Shown: in pieces, positions 6,938-14,675 of the stretch
How positions within the stretch are numbered: position 1 is the first letter of the stretch
Layout of the letters: each line of letters starts with the position of its first letter
Assembly: GCA_016303265.1 (NCBI GenBank)
Contig: JAEDLZ010000011.1
Coordinates: 1-23,486, forward strand
Direction: 5' to 3'
Source: Clostridiales bacterium
GTDB taxonomy: Bacteria > Bacillota > Clostridia > Monoglobales > Monoglobaceae
Length of the DNA stretch: 23,486 nt
Made by a program: the position numbers and the translations under genes
Notes under the pieces: generated by a model
Seen by the model: the letters and a program-made list of their open reading frames with translations, nothing else
Databases searched by the model: none
Told to the model about the DNA's origin: nothing

Positions 6938-6957
6938 AAACCGTGAGGGTGGTTAAC

Positions 6958-7407
6958 ATGAAGCTAAGTAATTTAATAGAAGAGTTTATAAAAGAGATGA
7001 TAGACGAGGAGAACGGTGTTATTGAACTGCAAAGAAATGAGCTTGCAGGGCGGTTTAATTGCGTACCGTCGCAAATCAACTATGTTATTTCTACAAGATT
7101 TTCGCCCGAGAGAGGGTATATTGTAGAGAGCAGGCGAGGAGGCGGCGGCTATATCAAAATCCGTCGGGCGGTCTGTGACACGAAGGAAAATCAGGTAATG
7201 AAAGCGGTATCCATGGTTGGGGATTATATTTCTCAGACGGATATGAGCGCTTTGATACAGAACCTGTATGAGCTTAACATTATAAGCGAGCGCGAGGGAA
7301 AAATAATAATTGCGGCGCTCCGTGATAACTCAATTCCCGTGAATCCGCCCAACAGGGATATGATTAGGGCAAAGATGCTGAAAAATATTCTTGTAAATAT
7401 ATTATAG
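6958..7407 (+). CDS. ctsR: Heat-shock transcriptional repressor CtsR
   Basis: CtsR is a dimeric winged-helix repressor of clp genes and binds tandem RGTCAAA heptads. The 149-residue protein has the conserved DNA-binding half, with CVPSQINYVISTRF followed by the Gly-rich wing RGYIVESRRGGGGYIKI (about residues 39-68), and a C-terminal helical part ending in MIRAKMLKNIL. In other Firmicutes McsB and McsA modulate CtsR, and here they are the next two genes. I take the ATG at 6958, which aligns with family N-termini and follows GAGGGTGG; a GTG at 6943 would add five residues. A CtsR operator lies directly upstream. Confidence 0.95.
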   Translation: MKLSNLIEEFIKEMIDEENGVIELQRNELAGRFNCVPSQINYVISTRFSPERGYIVESRRGGGGYIKIRRAVCDTKENQVMKAVSMVGDYISQTDMSALIQNLYELNIISEREGKIIIAALRDNSIPVNPPNRDMIRAKMLKNILVNIL

Positions 7408-7419
7408 GAGGTAAGTAAA

Positions 7420-7917
7420 ATGAAATGTCAAAGATGTAATGAAAGAGAAGCAAATACACATATTCAGAAAATTGTCAACGGTAAAAAAACGGAGTATTAC
7501 CTTTGCGACAAATGTGCCGCAGAGAGCGGAGAGTTCAACTTCAGTTTCGGTAATGATTTTGATGATTTCTTCGGAGGATTTTTCGGAAACACAGCAAAGA
7601 TGTTTGCACCGCCTGCCGAGAAAATTTGCGGCAATTGCGGCTTGACCCTTTCGCAGTTTTTAAACAGCGGGAAGCTGGGCTGCAGCAGCTGCTACGAAAA
7701 CTTCAGTACGGCGCTTGATAAGCCGCTCAGGCAAATTCACGGCGCAGCAACACATACGGGGAAAATTCCGCGCAGAGGCGGGGCAAAAATAAGTACGGAG
7801 GCAAAAATAAAGCATCTGGAGAGCAAGCTGAGCACAGCGGTTGCAAACCAGGAATTTGAAAAGGCGGCAAAGCTCCGTGACGAAATAAAGGAATTAAAAG
7901 AAGGGGGCAAAAAATAA
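7420..7917 (+). CDS. mcsA: McsB-activating zinc protein McsA
   Basis: McsA activates the arginine kinase McsB and takes part in control of CtsR and protein quality control in the cytoplasm. The 165-residue protein has four Cys-x-x-Cys pairs (residues 3/6, 29/32, 70/73 and 88/91), expected to bind zinc in two sites. A coiled UVR motif lies near the C-terminus (about 128-163, with EFEKAAKLRDEIKEL). Between the first two and last two pairs is a Phe/Gly/Asp-rich linker. It starts 12 nt after the ctsR stop with AGGAGG upstream, and its TAA overlaps the mcsB ATG by one base, so the two are probably translationally coupled. Confidence 0.93.
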   Translation: MKCQRCNEREANTHIQKIVNGKKTEYYLCDKCAAESGEFNFSFGNDFDDFFGGFFGNTAKMFAPPAEKICGNCGLTLSQFLNSGKLGCSSCYENFSTALDKPLRQIHGAATHTGKIPRRGGAKISTEAKIKHLESKLSTAVANQEFEKAAKLRDEIKELKEGGKK

Positions 7918-8915
7918 TGTGGTACACAAAATTCGGTAACTGTGGGGATGTAATTTTATCTTCAAGAGTCAGACTGGCGAGAAACATAAAAAATATTCCT
8001 TTTCCGAGCCGGGCAAATGAGGAACAACAGCAGCAGGTTCTTGACATAGCTAAGGCTGTGGCAGGCGATTTGAAGAACACAAAATTTTTTGACCTTTCCA
8101 ATATGCCGGAGCGCGAAAAAAAGGTGCTTTCCGAATGTCACCTCATAAGCCCGAACATGATAGGAACGGAAGTTAGGCGAGGCCTTATATTATCGGACGA
8201 TCAACGCCTGAGTATTCTTGTCAATGAGGAGGACCACTTTCGGATTCAGGCGATGAAAGAGGGATTTGACCTTGACGAGTGCCTTAAGGCGGCAAATGAG
8301 GCGGACGATGTAATTGAAGCGGCGGTTGAGTACGGCTTTGACGAAAGATTGGGCTATCTGACCTGCTGCCCGACAAATGTGGGAACAGGGCTGCGTGCTT
8401 CGGTTATGGCTTGTCTTCCGGGACTTAAGGCGGCAGGGAGAATAGAAGCTCTTGCCCGCTCGCTCTCCAAAATGGGCGCGACAATACGGGGAATTTTCGG
8501 CGAGGGCAGCCAAAGCCTGGGCAATATTTACCAGATTTCCAACCAGGTTACTTTAGGGCTTACAGAGGAGGAAACCGTTGAAAAGCTTAAAGAAATTATA
8601 TCTGAAATCATAGCTCAGGAGCGTGAGCTTGAGCGCAAAATATACGATGCGGACAAATTCCGCACAGAGGATAAGATTATGCGCTCGCTCGGAACGCTTA
8701 AGTATGCAAGGTCAATAACCTCTGCGGAGGCAATGAATCTTATATCCGATGTCAGATTGGGCGTAAATTTGGGTATAATAAAGGAAACAGACCTTGAAAA
8801 GCTGAACGAGATTCTGTATGCAATTCTTCCCGCAACGCTTTCCAAGGCGTATAATATTGAAGTGACCGCAGACCGCGACATAAAGCGCGCTGAGGTCATC
8901 CGTGAAAGAATTTAA
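7917..8915 (+). CDS. mcsB: Protein arginine kinase McsB
   Basis: McsB transfers phosphate from ATP to arginine side chains of proteins, marking them for ClpC. The 332-residue protein is a phosphagen-kinase relative: SSRVRLARN at residues 15-23, NEEDHFRIQ at 103-111 and the active-site loop CCPTNVGTGLRAS at 150-162. RDIKRA at 320-325 fits the RD-x-x-R motif of the phospho-arginine allosteric pocket described for this family. It seems somewhat shorter at the C-terminus than the Bacillus protein, ending seven residues after that motif. The ATG overlaps the mcsA stop (TAATG). Expected partners are McsA, CtsR and ClpC. A YwlE-type arginine phosphatase gene is not in the window. Confidence 0.95.
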   Translation: MWYTKFGNCGDVILSSRVRLARNIKNIPFPSRANEEQQQQVLDIAKAVAGDLKNTKFFDLSNMPEREKKVLSECHLISPNMIGTEVRRGLILSDDQRLSILVNEEDHFRIQAMKEGFDLDECLKAANEADDVIEAAVEYGFDERLGYLTCCPTNVGTGLRASVMACLPGLKAAGRIEALARSLSKMGATIRGIFGEGSQSLGNIYQISNQVTLGLTEEETVEKLKEIISEIIAQERELERKIYDADKFRTEDKIMRSLGTLKYARSITSAEAMNLISDVRLGVNLGIIKETDLEKLNEILYAILPATLSKAYNIEVTADRDIKRAEVIRERI

Positions 8916-8938
8916 AATGAGAAAGGGCGGTAGTTATT

Positions 8939-11425
8939 ATGTTTGAACAGAAACTTACCGAAAGAGCAAGAGAAGCAATTGTCCTTGCAGAGGACTGTGC
9001 AAAGGACATGGGGCACAACTATATAGGAACGGAGCATCTCCTCTGGGGGCTTGTCAGCGAGGGCGAAGGCGTTGCGGCCAAAGTTCTTGAAGCGAACGGA
9101 ATGAGCCCCGAAAAAATTGAAAAAAAGATAGACATATTTGTAGGAACGGGCGAACCGCTCGAGGAAATAACAACGGGTTTTACGCCAAGAACCAAGTCCG
9201 TTCTGGAGCGCAGCTATTCCGAGGCAATGCGCTTCGGCCATAATTATATAGGAACGGAGCATATCTTAATTTCCATTTTGAGAGAGGGCGAAAGCTTAGC
9301 CGTCAGGATTTTAAGTGACAGCGGCGTAAATATCCAGAAGGTGTATAATGACATTATTAAGGCGGTAAACGAGGGCGGAGCAGAGGACGAACCTGCGCCG
9401 CAGGAGAGCGGCCAGGCGAGCACAAGACGCCGGGGCAAGGGTAAAACTCCCACGCTGGATAAATTCGGACGCAATCTTACGGATATGGCGAGAGATTTAA
9501 AACTTGACCCCGTTATCGGACGCGACGATGTAATTGAAAGAGTGATTCAGATTCTGTCCAGAAGAACGAAGAATAATCCGTGCCTAATCGGCGAGCCGGG
9601 CGTGGGCAAAACAGCGGTAGCCGAAGGGCTTGCACAAAAAATTGTCAGCGGAGCGGTTCCGGAAATTCTTAAGGACAAGAAGGTAATAACCCTTGACCTG
9701 TCCTCCATGGTTGCGGGAGCAAAATACCGTGGCGAATTTGAGGAACGGCTCAAGGCGGCAATGGATGAAATCCGCAAGTCGGGAGACATAATACTATTCA
9801 TTGACGAAATCCATACAATTGTGGGCGCAGGCGCGGCAGAGGGAGCTATCGACGCAGCTAATATTCTAAAGCCGGCTCTGTCCCGGGGTGAAATTCAGGT
9901 TATCGGCGCAACAACCATAAACGAATATAGAAAATATATCGAAAAGGACGCGGCGCTGGAACGCCGTTTTCAGCCCATTCAGCTTGATGAACCGACGGTT
10001 GAGGAGAGCATAGAAATATTAAAGGGAATCCGCGATAAATATGAAGCTCACCATAAAGTTACCATAACGGACAAAGCGATTGAAGCGGCGGTTAAATTGT
10101 CGATAAGATATATTCCCGACAGATTCCTGCCGGATAAGGCAATCGATTTGATTGATGAAGCAGCGTCTAAAATAAGGATGAAAACCCTGACTGCTCCTCC
10201 GAACCTTAAAGAACTTGAAGAAGAGATTGACAATGTCAAAAAGGAAAAGGAATCCGCAATCACCACACAGGAATACGAGAAGGCAGCAAAGCTTCGTGAT
10301 AAAGAGCGCGAGCTTTCCGAGAAACTGAAGAATCAGAAAGAAAACTGGGCAAGCGAAAGCCATGCCGAGGTGAAGGAGGTTACACCGGATGAAATAGCGG
10401 AGGTTGTTTCCAGCTGGACGGGAATCCCGGTAAAATCCATCTCCGAGGGCGAAGGACAAAGACTTCTCAGGCTTGAAGAAACCCTTCATGAACGAGTTGT
10501 GGGTCAGGACGAAGCGGTAGAGTCCATTGCAAAAGCAATCCGCCGGGGCAGAGTAGGGCTGAAGGACCCGAAGCGGCCAATAGGCTCGTTTATCTTCTTG
10601 GGCCCGACAGGCGTAGGAAAAACCGAACTTTCAAAGGCTCTTGCAGAAGCGATGTTCGGCGATGAGAATGCGCTTATCAGGCTTGATATGTCCGAGTATA
10701 TGGAAAAACACACTGTGTCGAGAATGATAGGCTCGCCTCCGGGTTATGTAGGTCACGAGGAGGGCGGACAGCTCACCGAAAAGGTAAGAAGAAAACCGTA
10801 TTCCGTAGTGCTGTTTGATGAGATTGAAAAGGCTCACCCGGATGTTTTCAACATTTTGCTTCAGATTTTAGACGACGGAATATTGACTGATTCCCAGGGC
10901 AGAAAAGTGGATTTTAGGAACACGGTTATCATTATGACATCAAACTTGGGTGCAAGGCTTATAACCGAGAAGAACAAGAATCTTGGATTTTCTGCCGGAG
11001 AGGAGAATGAGCCGCAGAGGGATTACGAAAGTATAAAGAGCGATGTTATGGGCGAGGTTAAAAAGGCGTTTCGTCCCGAATTTTTGAATAGGGTTGACGA
11101 TATAATTGTTTTCCACCAGCTCACAAACGAAAATATCAGGCAAATTGCCGCTCTGATGCTGGAAACCCTTAAGGAAAGACTGCTTGCAAACGGTATTGAC
11201 GCAAAATTTTCCGATAAGGCAATTGAGGCAATCGCCAGCCGCGGCTTTGACCCGGTCTACGGCGCAAGACCGCTCAGAAGGTCAATTCAGTCTGATATTG
11301 AGGACATGATTGCCGAGTCTATGCTCGAAGATAATATAAAAGAGGGCGACAAAATTACTATTGATTATGTGAAGGATAAATTTACGGTTAAGCATAGAAA
11401 AAGTGCGGCAAAGGCGAAAGAATAA
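8939..11425 (+). CDS. clpC: AAA+ unfoldase ClpC
   Basis: ClpC unfolds substrates, including arginine-phosphorylated proteins, and feeds them to ClpP. The 828-residue protein has two N-terminal Clp repeats; GTEHLL and GTEHIL contain Glu32 and Glu107, matching the positions known to bind phospho-arginine in Bacillus ClpC. D1 has Walker A GEPGVGKTA near residue 218 and Walker B ILFIDEIHT. The middle region carries a UVR-like coiled coil (EYEKAAKLRDKERELSEKL), and D2 has Walker A GPTGVGKTE. NLGFSAG is the likely ClpP-docking loop. The ATG at 8939 follows GAAAGGGCGG, 23 nt after mcsB, making it the last gene of the operon. No clpP is nearby. Confidence 0.97.
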   Translation: MFEQKLTERAREAIVLAEDCAKDMGHNYIGTEHLLWGLVSEGEGVAAKVLEANGMSPEKIEKKIDIFVGTGEPLEEITTGFTPRTKSVLERSYSEAMRFGHNYIGTEHILISILREGESLAVRILSDSGVNIQKVYNDIIKAVNEGGAEDEPAPQESGQASTRRRGKGKTPTLDKFGRNLTDMARDLKLDPVIGRDDVIERVIQILSRRTKNNPCLIGEPGVGKTAVAEGLAQKIVSGAVPEILKDKKVITLDLSSMVAGAKYRGEFEERLKAAMDEIRKSGDIILFIDEIHTIVGAGAAEGAIDAANILKPALSRGEIQVIGATTINEYRKYIEKDAALERRFQPIQLDEPTVEESIEILKGIRDKYEAHHKVTITDKAIEAAVKLSIRYIPDRFLPDKAIDLIDEAASKIRMKTLTAPPNLKELEEEIDNVKKEKESAITTQEYEKAAKLRDKERELSEKLKNQKENWASESHAEVKEVTPDEIAEVVSSWTGIPVKSISEGEGQRLLRLEETLHERVVGQDEAVESIAKAIRRGRVGLKDPKRPIGSFIFLGPTGVGKTELSKALAEAMFGDENALIRLDMSEYMEKHTVSRMIGSPPGYVGHEEGGQLTEKVRRKPYSVVLFDEIEKAHPDVFNILLQILDDGILTDSQGRKVDFRNTVIIMTSNLGARLITEKNKNLGFSAGEENEPQRDYESIKSDVMGEVKKAFRPEFLNRVDDIIVFHQLTNENIRQIAALMLETLKERLLANGIDAKFSDKAIEAIASRGFDPVYGARPLRRSIQSDIEDMIAESMLEDNIKEGDKITIDYVKDKFTVKHRKSAAKAKE

Positions 11426-11495
11426 GACAGGTGCGCCGATTCGGCATAATCCGTGCGGACGGAAAACTTGAAATCCGTAAAACAGCAAAACTTTA

Positions 11496-11533
11496 ACCAA
11501 ACGGGACGGGTAATAACATCCGTCCCATTTGGT
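11496..11533 (+). terminator. Hairpin downstream of clpC
   Basis: ACCAAA and GGGACGG on the left pair with CCGTCCC and TTTGGT on the right, with one C/A mismatch. No T tract follows, so it is more likely a stabilising or secondary hairpin than an efficient terminator by itself. Confidence 0.5.
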
Positions 11534-11561
11534 ATTACGCCGGACAAACCCGTGCCGGTAT

Positions 11562-11601
11562 GCAAAAACTCCGCAAATCTCATGATTTGCGGAGTTTTTG
11601 C
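11562..11601. terminator. Probable clpC terminator with an 18-bp perfect stem
   Basis: GCAAAAACTCCGCAAATC (11562-11579) and its exact complement (11584-11601) flank a TCAT loop. Five Ts lie within the distal 3' arm, so U-tract termination is possible in either direction. Confidence 0.75.
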
Positions 11602-11604
11602 GGG

Positions 11605-11678
11605 AAACCGTTATCCTACCGGATTTGTCCGGCGCGGCTTGAAGAAAACCGTTATCCTGTCGGATTTGTCCGCCGCCG
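11605..11678. repeat. Two direct 33-bp repeats, 41 bp apart
   Basis: AAACCGTTATCCTACCGGAT... (11605-11637) recurs as AAACCGTTATCCTGTCGGAT... (11646-11678) with only a few differences. The CGGATTTGTCCGGCG portion (11620-11634) is inverted at 11538-11552 with one mismatch, so the terminator hairpin sits between inverted copies. Confidence 0.7.
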
Positions 11679-11758
11679 CGGTATTGTGAAAAGCTTTCGT
11701 TTCCCGGTTTTTAAAAGGTGCTGGCAAAATAGCTTCTTTGAAAAGCGTTGAACAAAAT

Positions 11759-11790
11759 AAACCCCGAAAACGCATAAGTTTTCGGGGTTT
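11759..11790. terminator. Terminator of rplM-rpsI, sharing the CCCCGAAAAC core
   Basis: AAACCCCGAAAAC (11759-11771) and GTTTTCGGGGTTT (11778-11790) form a 13-bp perfect stem with a GCATAA loop. On the minus strand it is followed by a T-rich ATTTTG and lies 25 nt after the rpsI stop. Its core matches the hairpins at 2852-2900 and 17817-17866. Confidence 0.85.
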
Positions 11791-11814
11791 TGAAATAATT
11801 TGCAAATAAAATAA

Positions 11815-12213
11815 TTATCTCTTTGAGAACTGAGGTGCTCTTCTTGCAGCCTTCAAGCCGTACTTCTTTCTCTCCTTCATTCTCGGGTCACGGGTGAGGT
11901 AACCTGCCGTCTTAAGAGTTCCTCTGTATGCCTCTGCGTCAACCTCAAGGAGTGCTCTTGCGATACCATGACGGATAGCGCCTGCCTGACCTGTGAAGCC
12001 GCCGCCTTTAACATTTACAATGACATCAAACTTGCCGATTGTACCTGTGAGCTCAAGGGGCTGACGAAGGATAGTCTTTAATGTTTCAAGACCAAAATAA
12101 TCGTCAATATCTCTTCCGTTAATTGTGATTGTGCCGTTGCCGGGAACCAATCTTACTCTTGCAACAGACTCTTTTCTTCTGCCTGTTCCGTAATACTGAA
12201 CTGTCTTAGCCAT
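11815..12213 (-). CDS. rpsI: 30S ribosomal protein S9
   Basis: S9 is a small-subunit head protein whose C-terminal tail reaches towards P-site tRNA. The 132-residue sequence begins MAKTVQYYGTGRRKESVARVRLVPG and ends with the universal PQFSKR tail; KGGGFTGQAGAIRHGIARAL and TRDPRMKERKKYG are the usual conserved blocks. It starts 20 nt after rplM behind AGGAGG and is the second gene of the L13-S9 operon. Confidence 0.98.
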   Translation of the reverse strand: MAKTVQYYGTGRRKESVARVRLVPGNGTITINGRDIDDYFGLETLKTILRQPLELTGTIGKFDVIVNVKGGGFTGQAGAIRHGIARALLEVDAEAYRGTLKTAGYLTRDPRMKERKKYGLKAARRAPQFSKR

Positions 12214-12233
12214 TATAAATCAATCCTCCTATC

Positions 12234-12668
12234 TTATATTCTGCCTGTCCACTCAACAGGATTTTGCGCTTCATGTCCATGCTCTGAACCGCTGTAAATT
12301 TTAAGCTTTTTAAGACACTTTCTGCCGAGTGTATTGTGGGGCATCATACCGGAGATTGCAAGCTCCATTGCCTTTTCGGGGCGGTTTTCCATAAGCTCGC
12401 CGTAGGACACCTCTTTAAGATGGCCGATATAACCTGTGTGTCTGTACCATTTTTTCTGTTCCGCTTTGTTCCCTGTGAGAACGGCGTCCTTTGCGTTGAT
12501 TACAATAACATATTCGCCGCAGTCAACATTCGGAGTGTACTCCGGACGATGCTTGCCCCTGAGAATAGTTGCGGCAGCTGCCGCAACACGGCCGAGAGGT
12601 TTGCCGGCAGCGTCGATAATATACCATTTCTTTTCAACTTCGTTTGCTTTTGCCATATAAGTTGACAT
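12234..12668 (-). CDS. rplM: 50S ribosomal protein L13
   Basis: L13 is an early-assembling large-subunit protein. From the ATG at 12668 the product is 144 residues, the usual length, with KKWYIIDAAGKPLGRVA at the N-terminus, LRGKHRPEYTPNVDCGEYV, WYRHTGYIGHLK and GMMPHNTLGRKCLKKLKIY. A 16-residue upstream extension is possible but ignores the AGGAGG located 8 nt before 12668. The gene lies behind a strong promoter and a folded leader that resembles the L13 autoregulatory element of Firmicutes. Confidence 0.97.
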   Translation of the reverse strand: MSTYMAKANEVEKKWYIIDAAGKPLGRVAAAAATILRGKHRPEYTPNVDCGEYVIVINAKDAVLTGNKAEQKKWYRHTGYIGHLKEVSYGELMENRPEKAMELAISGMMPHNTLGRKCLKKLKIYSGSEHGHEAQNPVEWTGRI

Positions 12669-12694
12669 AACTTTTACCTCCTGATTAAATTTCG

Positions 12695-12742
12695 GACTGC
12701 GAGCAGATGAACGCATTTTCCTGTGTGCATCGGCTCACAGTC
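12695..12742 (-). promoter_or_regulatory. L13-type leader hairpin upstream of rplM
   Basis: The minus-strand arms GACTGTGAGC and GCTCGCAGTC pair over 10 bp with one U-G. Inside, GATG/CATC and GCA/TGC extend a longer interrupted stem around a CACACAGG segment. Position and motifs (GAGCCGATGCACACAGG) fit the leader known upstream of rplM in Firmicutes, thought to bind L13 and lower its own expression. The family assignment is from memory. Confidence 0.65.
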
Positions 12743-12768
12743 TGCAAGTCACTTTAACAAGCCTCACT

Positions 12769-12797
12769 ATTATATTACGGATTTGAAATTTTGTCAA
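12769..12797 (-). promoter_or_regulatory. Sigma-A promoter of rplM-rpsI
   Basis: On the minus strand TTGACA (12792-12797) and TATAAT (12769-12774), both perfect, are separated by 17 nt. The predicted start near 12762 leads directly into the L13-type leader. Confidence 0.9.
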
Positions 12798-13058
12798 GGG
12801 TTTTTTTAAATTTTTTTCAAAGAAATCAATTTAGCATAACATAAAGTCTTAAATTTGCGATTTTGCTCTTTTTTACTCTCGTTTTCTCCGAGTTGAAGCA
12901 AAAAAATTTTACAAATAAAAGCCGTTTTTTTATGGCGGCTTATAACTTTACAAAGACTGATGCAGGATATGTCGCCAAGGACACGGACAATATATGAATT
13001 ATATGAGGTTTGCGGCGAAATTTTTTGCGGAAAATACGGACAAGTCTAATGATTGGGA
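12798..13058. other. A/T-rich gap between the rplM promoter and the YkvI-like gene
   Basis: With the rplM leader this forms a stretch of about 390 bases without a gene. It contains poly-A/T runs near the promoter (12801-12820), a weak minus-strand hairpin (12915-12944) and otherwise no recognisable element. Confidence 0.55.
12915..12944 (-). terminator. Weak terminator after the YkvI-like gene
   Basis: On the minus strand AAGCCG and CGGCTT form a 6-bp stem with a loop containing seven A residues, followed by TTATTTG. It is correctly placed downstream of the gene ending at 13059 but short. Confidence 0.45.
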
Positions 13059-14057
13059 TTATCGCTTGATTATTAGAATTGCCAGCCATAAAAGACCGAA
13101 ATAGCCGAAAAGGGAGTACAGGGAAGAAACGAGGAAGGAGAAGTTTAGGTCAGAGAAGGGCAGAGCGAGAGCGCAGAACACGGCAGATGCTAAAATCCGC
13201 ATTTTTTTTGAACGGAATTTAAACTGTGACAGGATACCGAAGCCGTGGGATACGGCGGTGGTGCAAATGGAAGTAAAGAGCACGGCGGCGTAGATTATTT
13301 TATATATCTGACCGCGGAGAGCCGCAAGGTCGAACAGCGGCATATCGGAGTAAAAAATTTTGTCGTAAAACACATTGAGCGCTCCCCATATGAGAAAAAT
13401 CAGCACGCCAAGAACTGCCGTTCCCAGAATTACGCCCGTGCGGATGGATTTTTTGCTGAGAATGGAATAAAGAGGCACAAGAACCGCACCTGCGGTGATG
13501 GTGTTATAGCTTACATAGCAGACGGCGCTTACAAACATATTGTCGTTTACGGCAAAGGTCGATGCCTCGCAGCTGCCATATAATAATGAAGTAAGCGACA
13601 AGTAAGTGATTCCGCAAATCATAAAGGGAACCAGGACGGTATTTACGGCAACAATTCCCTTAATATCAAAGGAAAACACGATGAAGCATATAAAGGCGAG
13701 CAAAATTGTACCGAGTTTTCGGCTTACCGAAAAAGCTGCGGCAAAGAGCGAACCGCTTGCGGAAAGCATAACAAAAAAACCGCAGAACATGAACATATAC
13801 ATGACTGCCTTGATAAAAGGGGAGAGCCTGCCCGAGGTGACGCCGACGAACTCTCCGAAATCGGAAATTCCCAGTCTGAACGATTTATTTAATATAATGT
13901 AAGAAATCAAACCGAACATAATTGCGGCAAGAAATATGGGCAGGGGATTTAAGCCCGTGTGAAGGTTGAAATATTCGAAAATTTCTCTGCCTGAGGCAAA
14001 GCCTGCACCGATAATCAGACCGATATAAACAAATGCGATTTTAATCCCGTTTTTCAA
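13059..14057 (-). CDS. YkvI-like integral membrane protein
   Basis: The 332-residue protein is almost entirely hydrophobic, with about nine to ten predicted membrane segments. It opens with IKIAFVYIGLIIGAGFASGREIFEYF; the GAGFASGRE motif is characteristic of the YkvI family (COG3949), distantly related to amino-acid/cation transporters and spore-germination permeases. The substrate is unknown. The only sensible start is a TTG at 14057, about 7 nt after GGGGGAA; no ATG exists in frame near the N-terminus. It stands alone, divergent from rpmG, with no evident partner gene, so operon context does not help. Confidence 0.8.
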   Translation of the reverse strand: MKNGIKIAFVYIGLIIGAGFASGREIFEYFNLHTGLNPLPIFLAAIMFGLISYIILNKSFRLGISDFGEFVGVTSGRLSPFIKAVMYMFMFCGFFVMLSASGSLFAAAFSVSRKLGTILLAFICFIVFSFDIKGIVAVNTVLVPFMICGITYLSLTSLLYGSCEASTFAVNDNMFVSAVCYVSYNTITAGAVLVPLYSILSKKSIRTGVILGTAVLGVLIFLIWGALNVFYDKIFYSDMPLFDLAALRGQIYKIIYAAVLFTSICTTAVSHGFGILSQFKFRSKKMRILASAVFCALALPFSDLNFSFLVSSLYSLFGYFGLLWLAILIIKR

Positions 14058-14179
14058 AAAAATTCCCCCGAGGTTGGGGCGTAAAGAGCGGACAGCCCCA
14101 AGATATTGTGTAGTTTGCCGCCTATAAAATCATATTTACCAAAAAGCTCAAATATTCACGATTTTTTTTGAAAAAAGCA

Positions 14180-14208
14180 TTGACAAATATTGAAATTCGT
14201 GGTAGTAT
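14180..14208 (+). promoter_or_regulatory. Promoter of the rpmG-secE-nusG-ribosomal operon
   Basis: A perfect TTGACA (14180-14185) is followed after 17 nt by TAGTAT (14203-14208); an overlapping TATAAT at 14206-14211 would need 20 nt spacing. A small CCTC/GAGG hairpin lies just downstream (14217-14230) in the short leader before rpmG. Confidence 0.65.
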
Positions 14209-14281
14209 AATAAGTACCTCTGAGAAGAGGCTTTATTTGTGTTGTAAAAACCTGCACGATTTAAAGGAAAGGGTGAACAGG

Positions 14282-14431
14282 ATGAGAGTTAAGATTACAT
14301 TGGCTTGCAGCGAGTGCAAACAGAGAAACTACGATACTATGAAGAATAAGAAAAATGACCCGGACAGACTCGAAATGAATAAGTATTGCAGATTTTGCAG
14401 AAAGCACACTTTGCATAAGGAAACCAAATAG
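14282..14431 (+). CDS. rpmG: 50S ribosomal protein L33
   Basis: The 49-residue protein begins MRVKITLACSECKQRNYDT and ends with YCRFCRKHTLHKETK. The two Cys-x-x-Cys pairs mark the zinc-binding (C+) form of L33. The ATG at 14282 follows GGAAAGGGTG; a longer frame from 14168 has an unrelated N-terminus overlapping the promoter and is not used. It is the first gene of the secE-nusG-ribosomal operon, a common clostridial order. Confidence 0.95.
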   Translation: MRVKITLACSECKQRNYDTMKNKKNDPDRLEMNKYCRFCRKHTLHKETK

Positions 14432-14457
14432 TTTATCGGGTTAAAGGAGTATTTAAG

Positions 14458-14640
14458 ATGAACAGAATTAAGAACTGGTTTATAGATGTGAAGGCAGAGT
14501 TTAAGAAGGTTGTCTGGCCTTCATTCAGTAAAGTAAGGCAGAATACTGTCATAGTGCTTATCTTCGTAATACTTATCGGCGTAGTAATTGCCGCATTGGA
14601 CTGGTTATTCTCAATCGGTATAGGCGCATTGCTTAAGTAG
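14458..14640 (+). CDS. secE: Preprotein translocase subunit SecE
   Basis: SecE stabilises the SecYEG channel. The 60-residue protein has the short single-helix Gram-positive form: an amphipathic stretch with the conserved VKAEFKKVVWPSFSKVRQNT, then one membrane segment (VIVLIFVILIGVVIAALDWLF). AAAGGAG lies upstream of the ATG. It lies between rpmG and nusG, as is usual. Confidence 0.96.
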   Translation: MNRIKNWFIDVKAEFKKVVWPSFSKVRQNTVIVLIFVILIGVVIAALDWLFSIGIGALLK

Positions 14641-14675
14641 AACAGATATAGGAGGGAACGGGATATCCCGGTTAT

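Larger units (their letters stand above)
6395..6957. other. Intergenic region before ctsR with terminator, repeats and promoter
   Basis: In order it holds the terminator of the ATPase gene (6415-6443), an isolated TATAAT (6463-6468) without a convincing -35, a small GC hairpin followed by five Ts (GCCGC at 6566, GCGGC at 6583, Ts to 6592), the 28-bp tandem repeat (6628-6795), and the ctsR promoter and operator. An open frame from ATG 6607 to 6840 spans the repeats. Because the repeat unit is not a multiple of three, its peptide is only irregularly repetitive, and I do not consider it a real gene. Confidence 0.6.
11426..11814. other. Convergent gap between clpC and rpsI, filled with hairpins and repeats
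   Basis: No gene is supported here. From left to right it contains an imperfect 13-bp hairpin (11496-11533), a perfect 18-bp hairpin (11562-11601), related inverted and direct repeats around them (11538-11552, 11605-11637, 11646-11678) and the rpsI terminator (11759-11790). Confidence 0.7.

Noticed and set aside
8876..8893. Altered McsB allosteric motif (RDIKRA)
   Set aside because: I first suspected a substitution, but RD-x-x-RA appears to be the normal form of the phospho-arginine pocket motif, so it is not reported as unusual.
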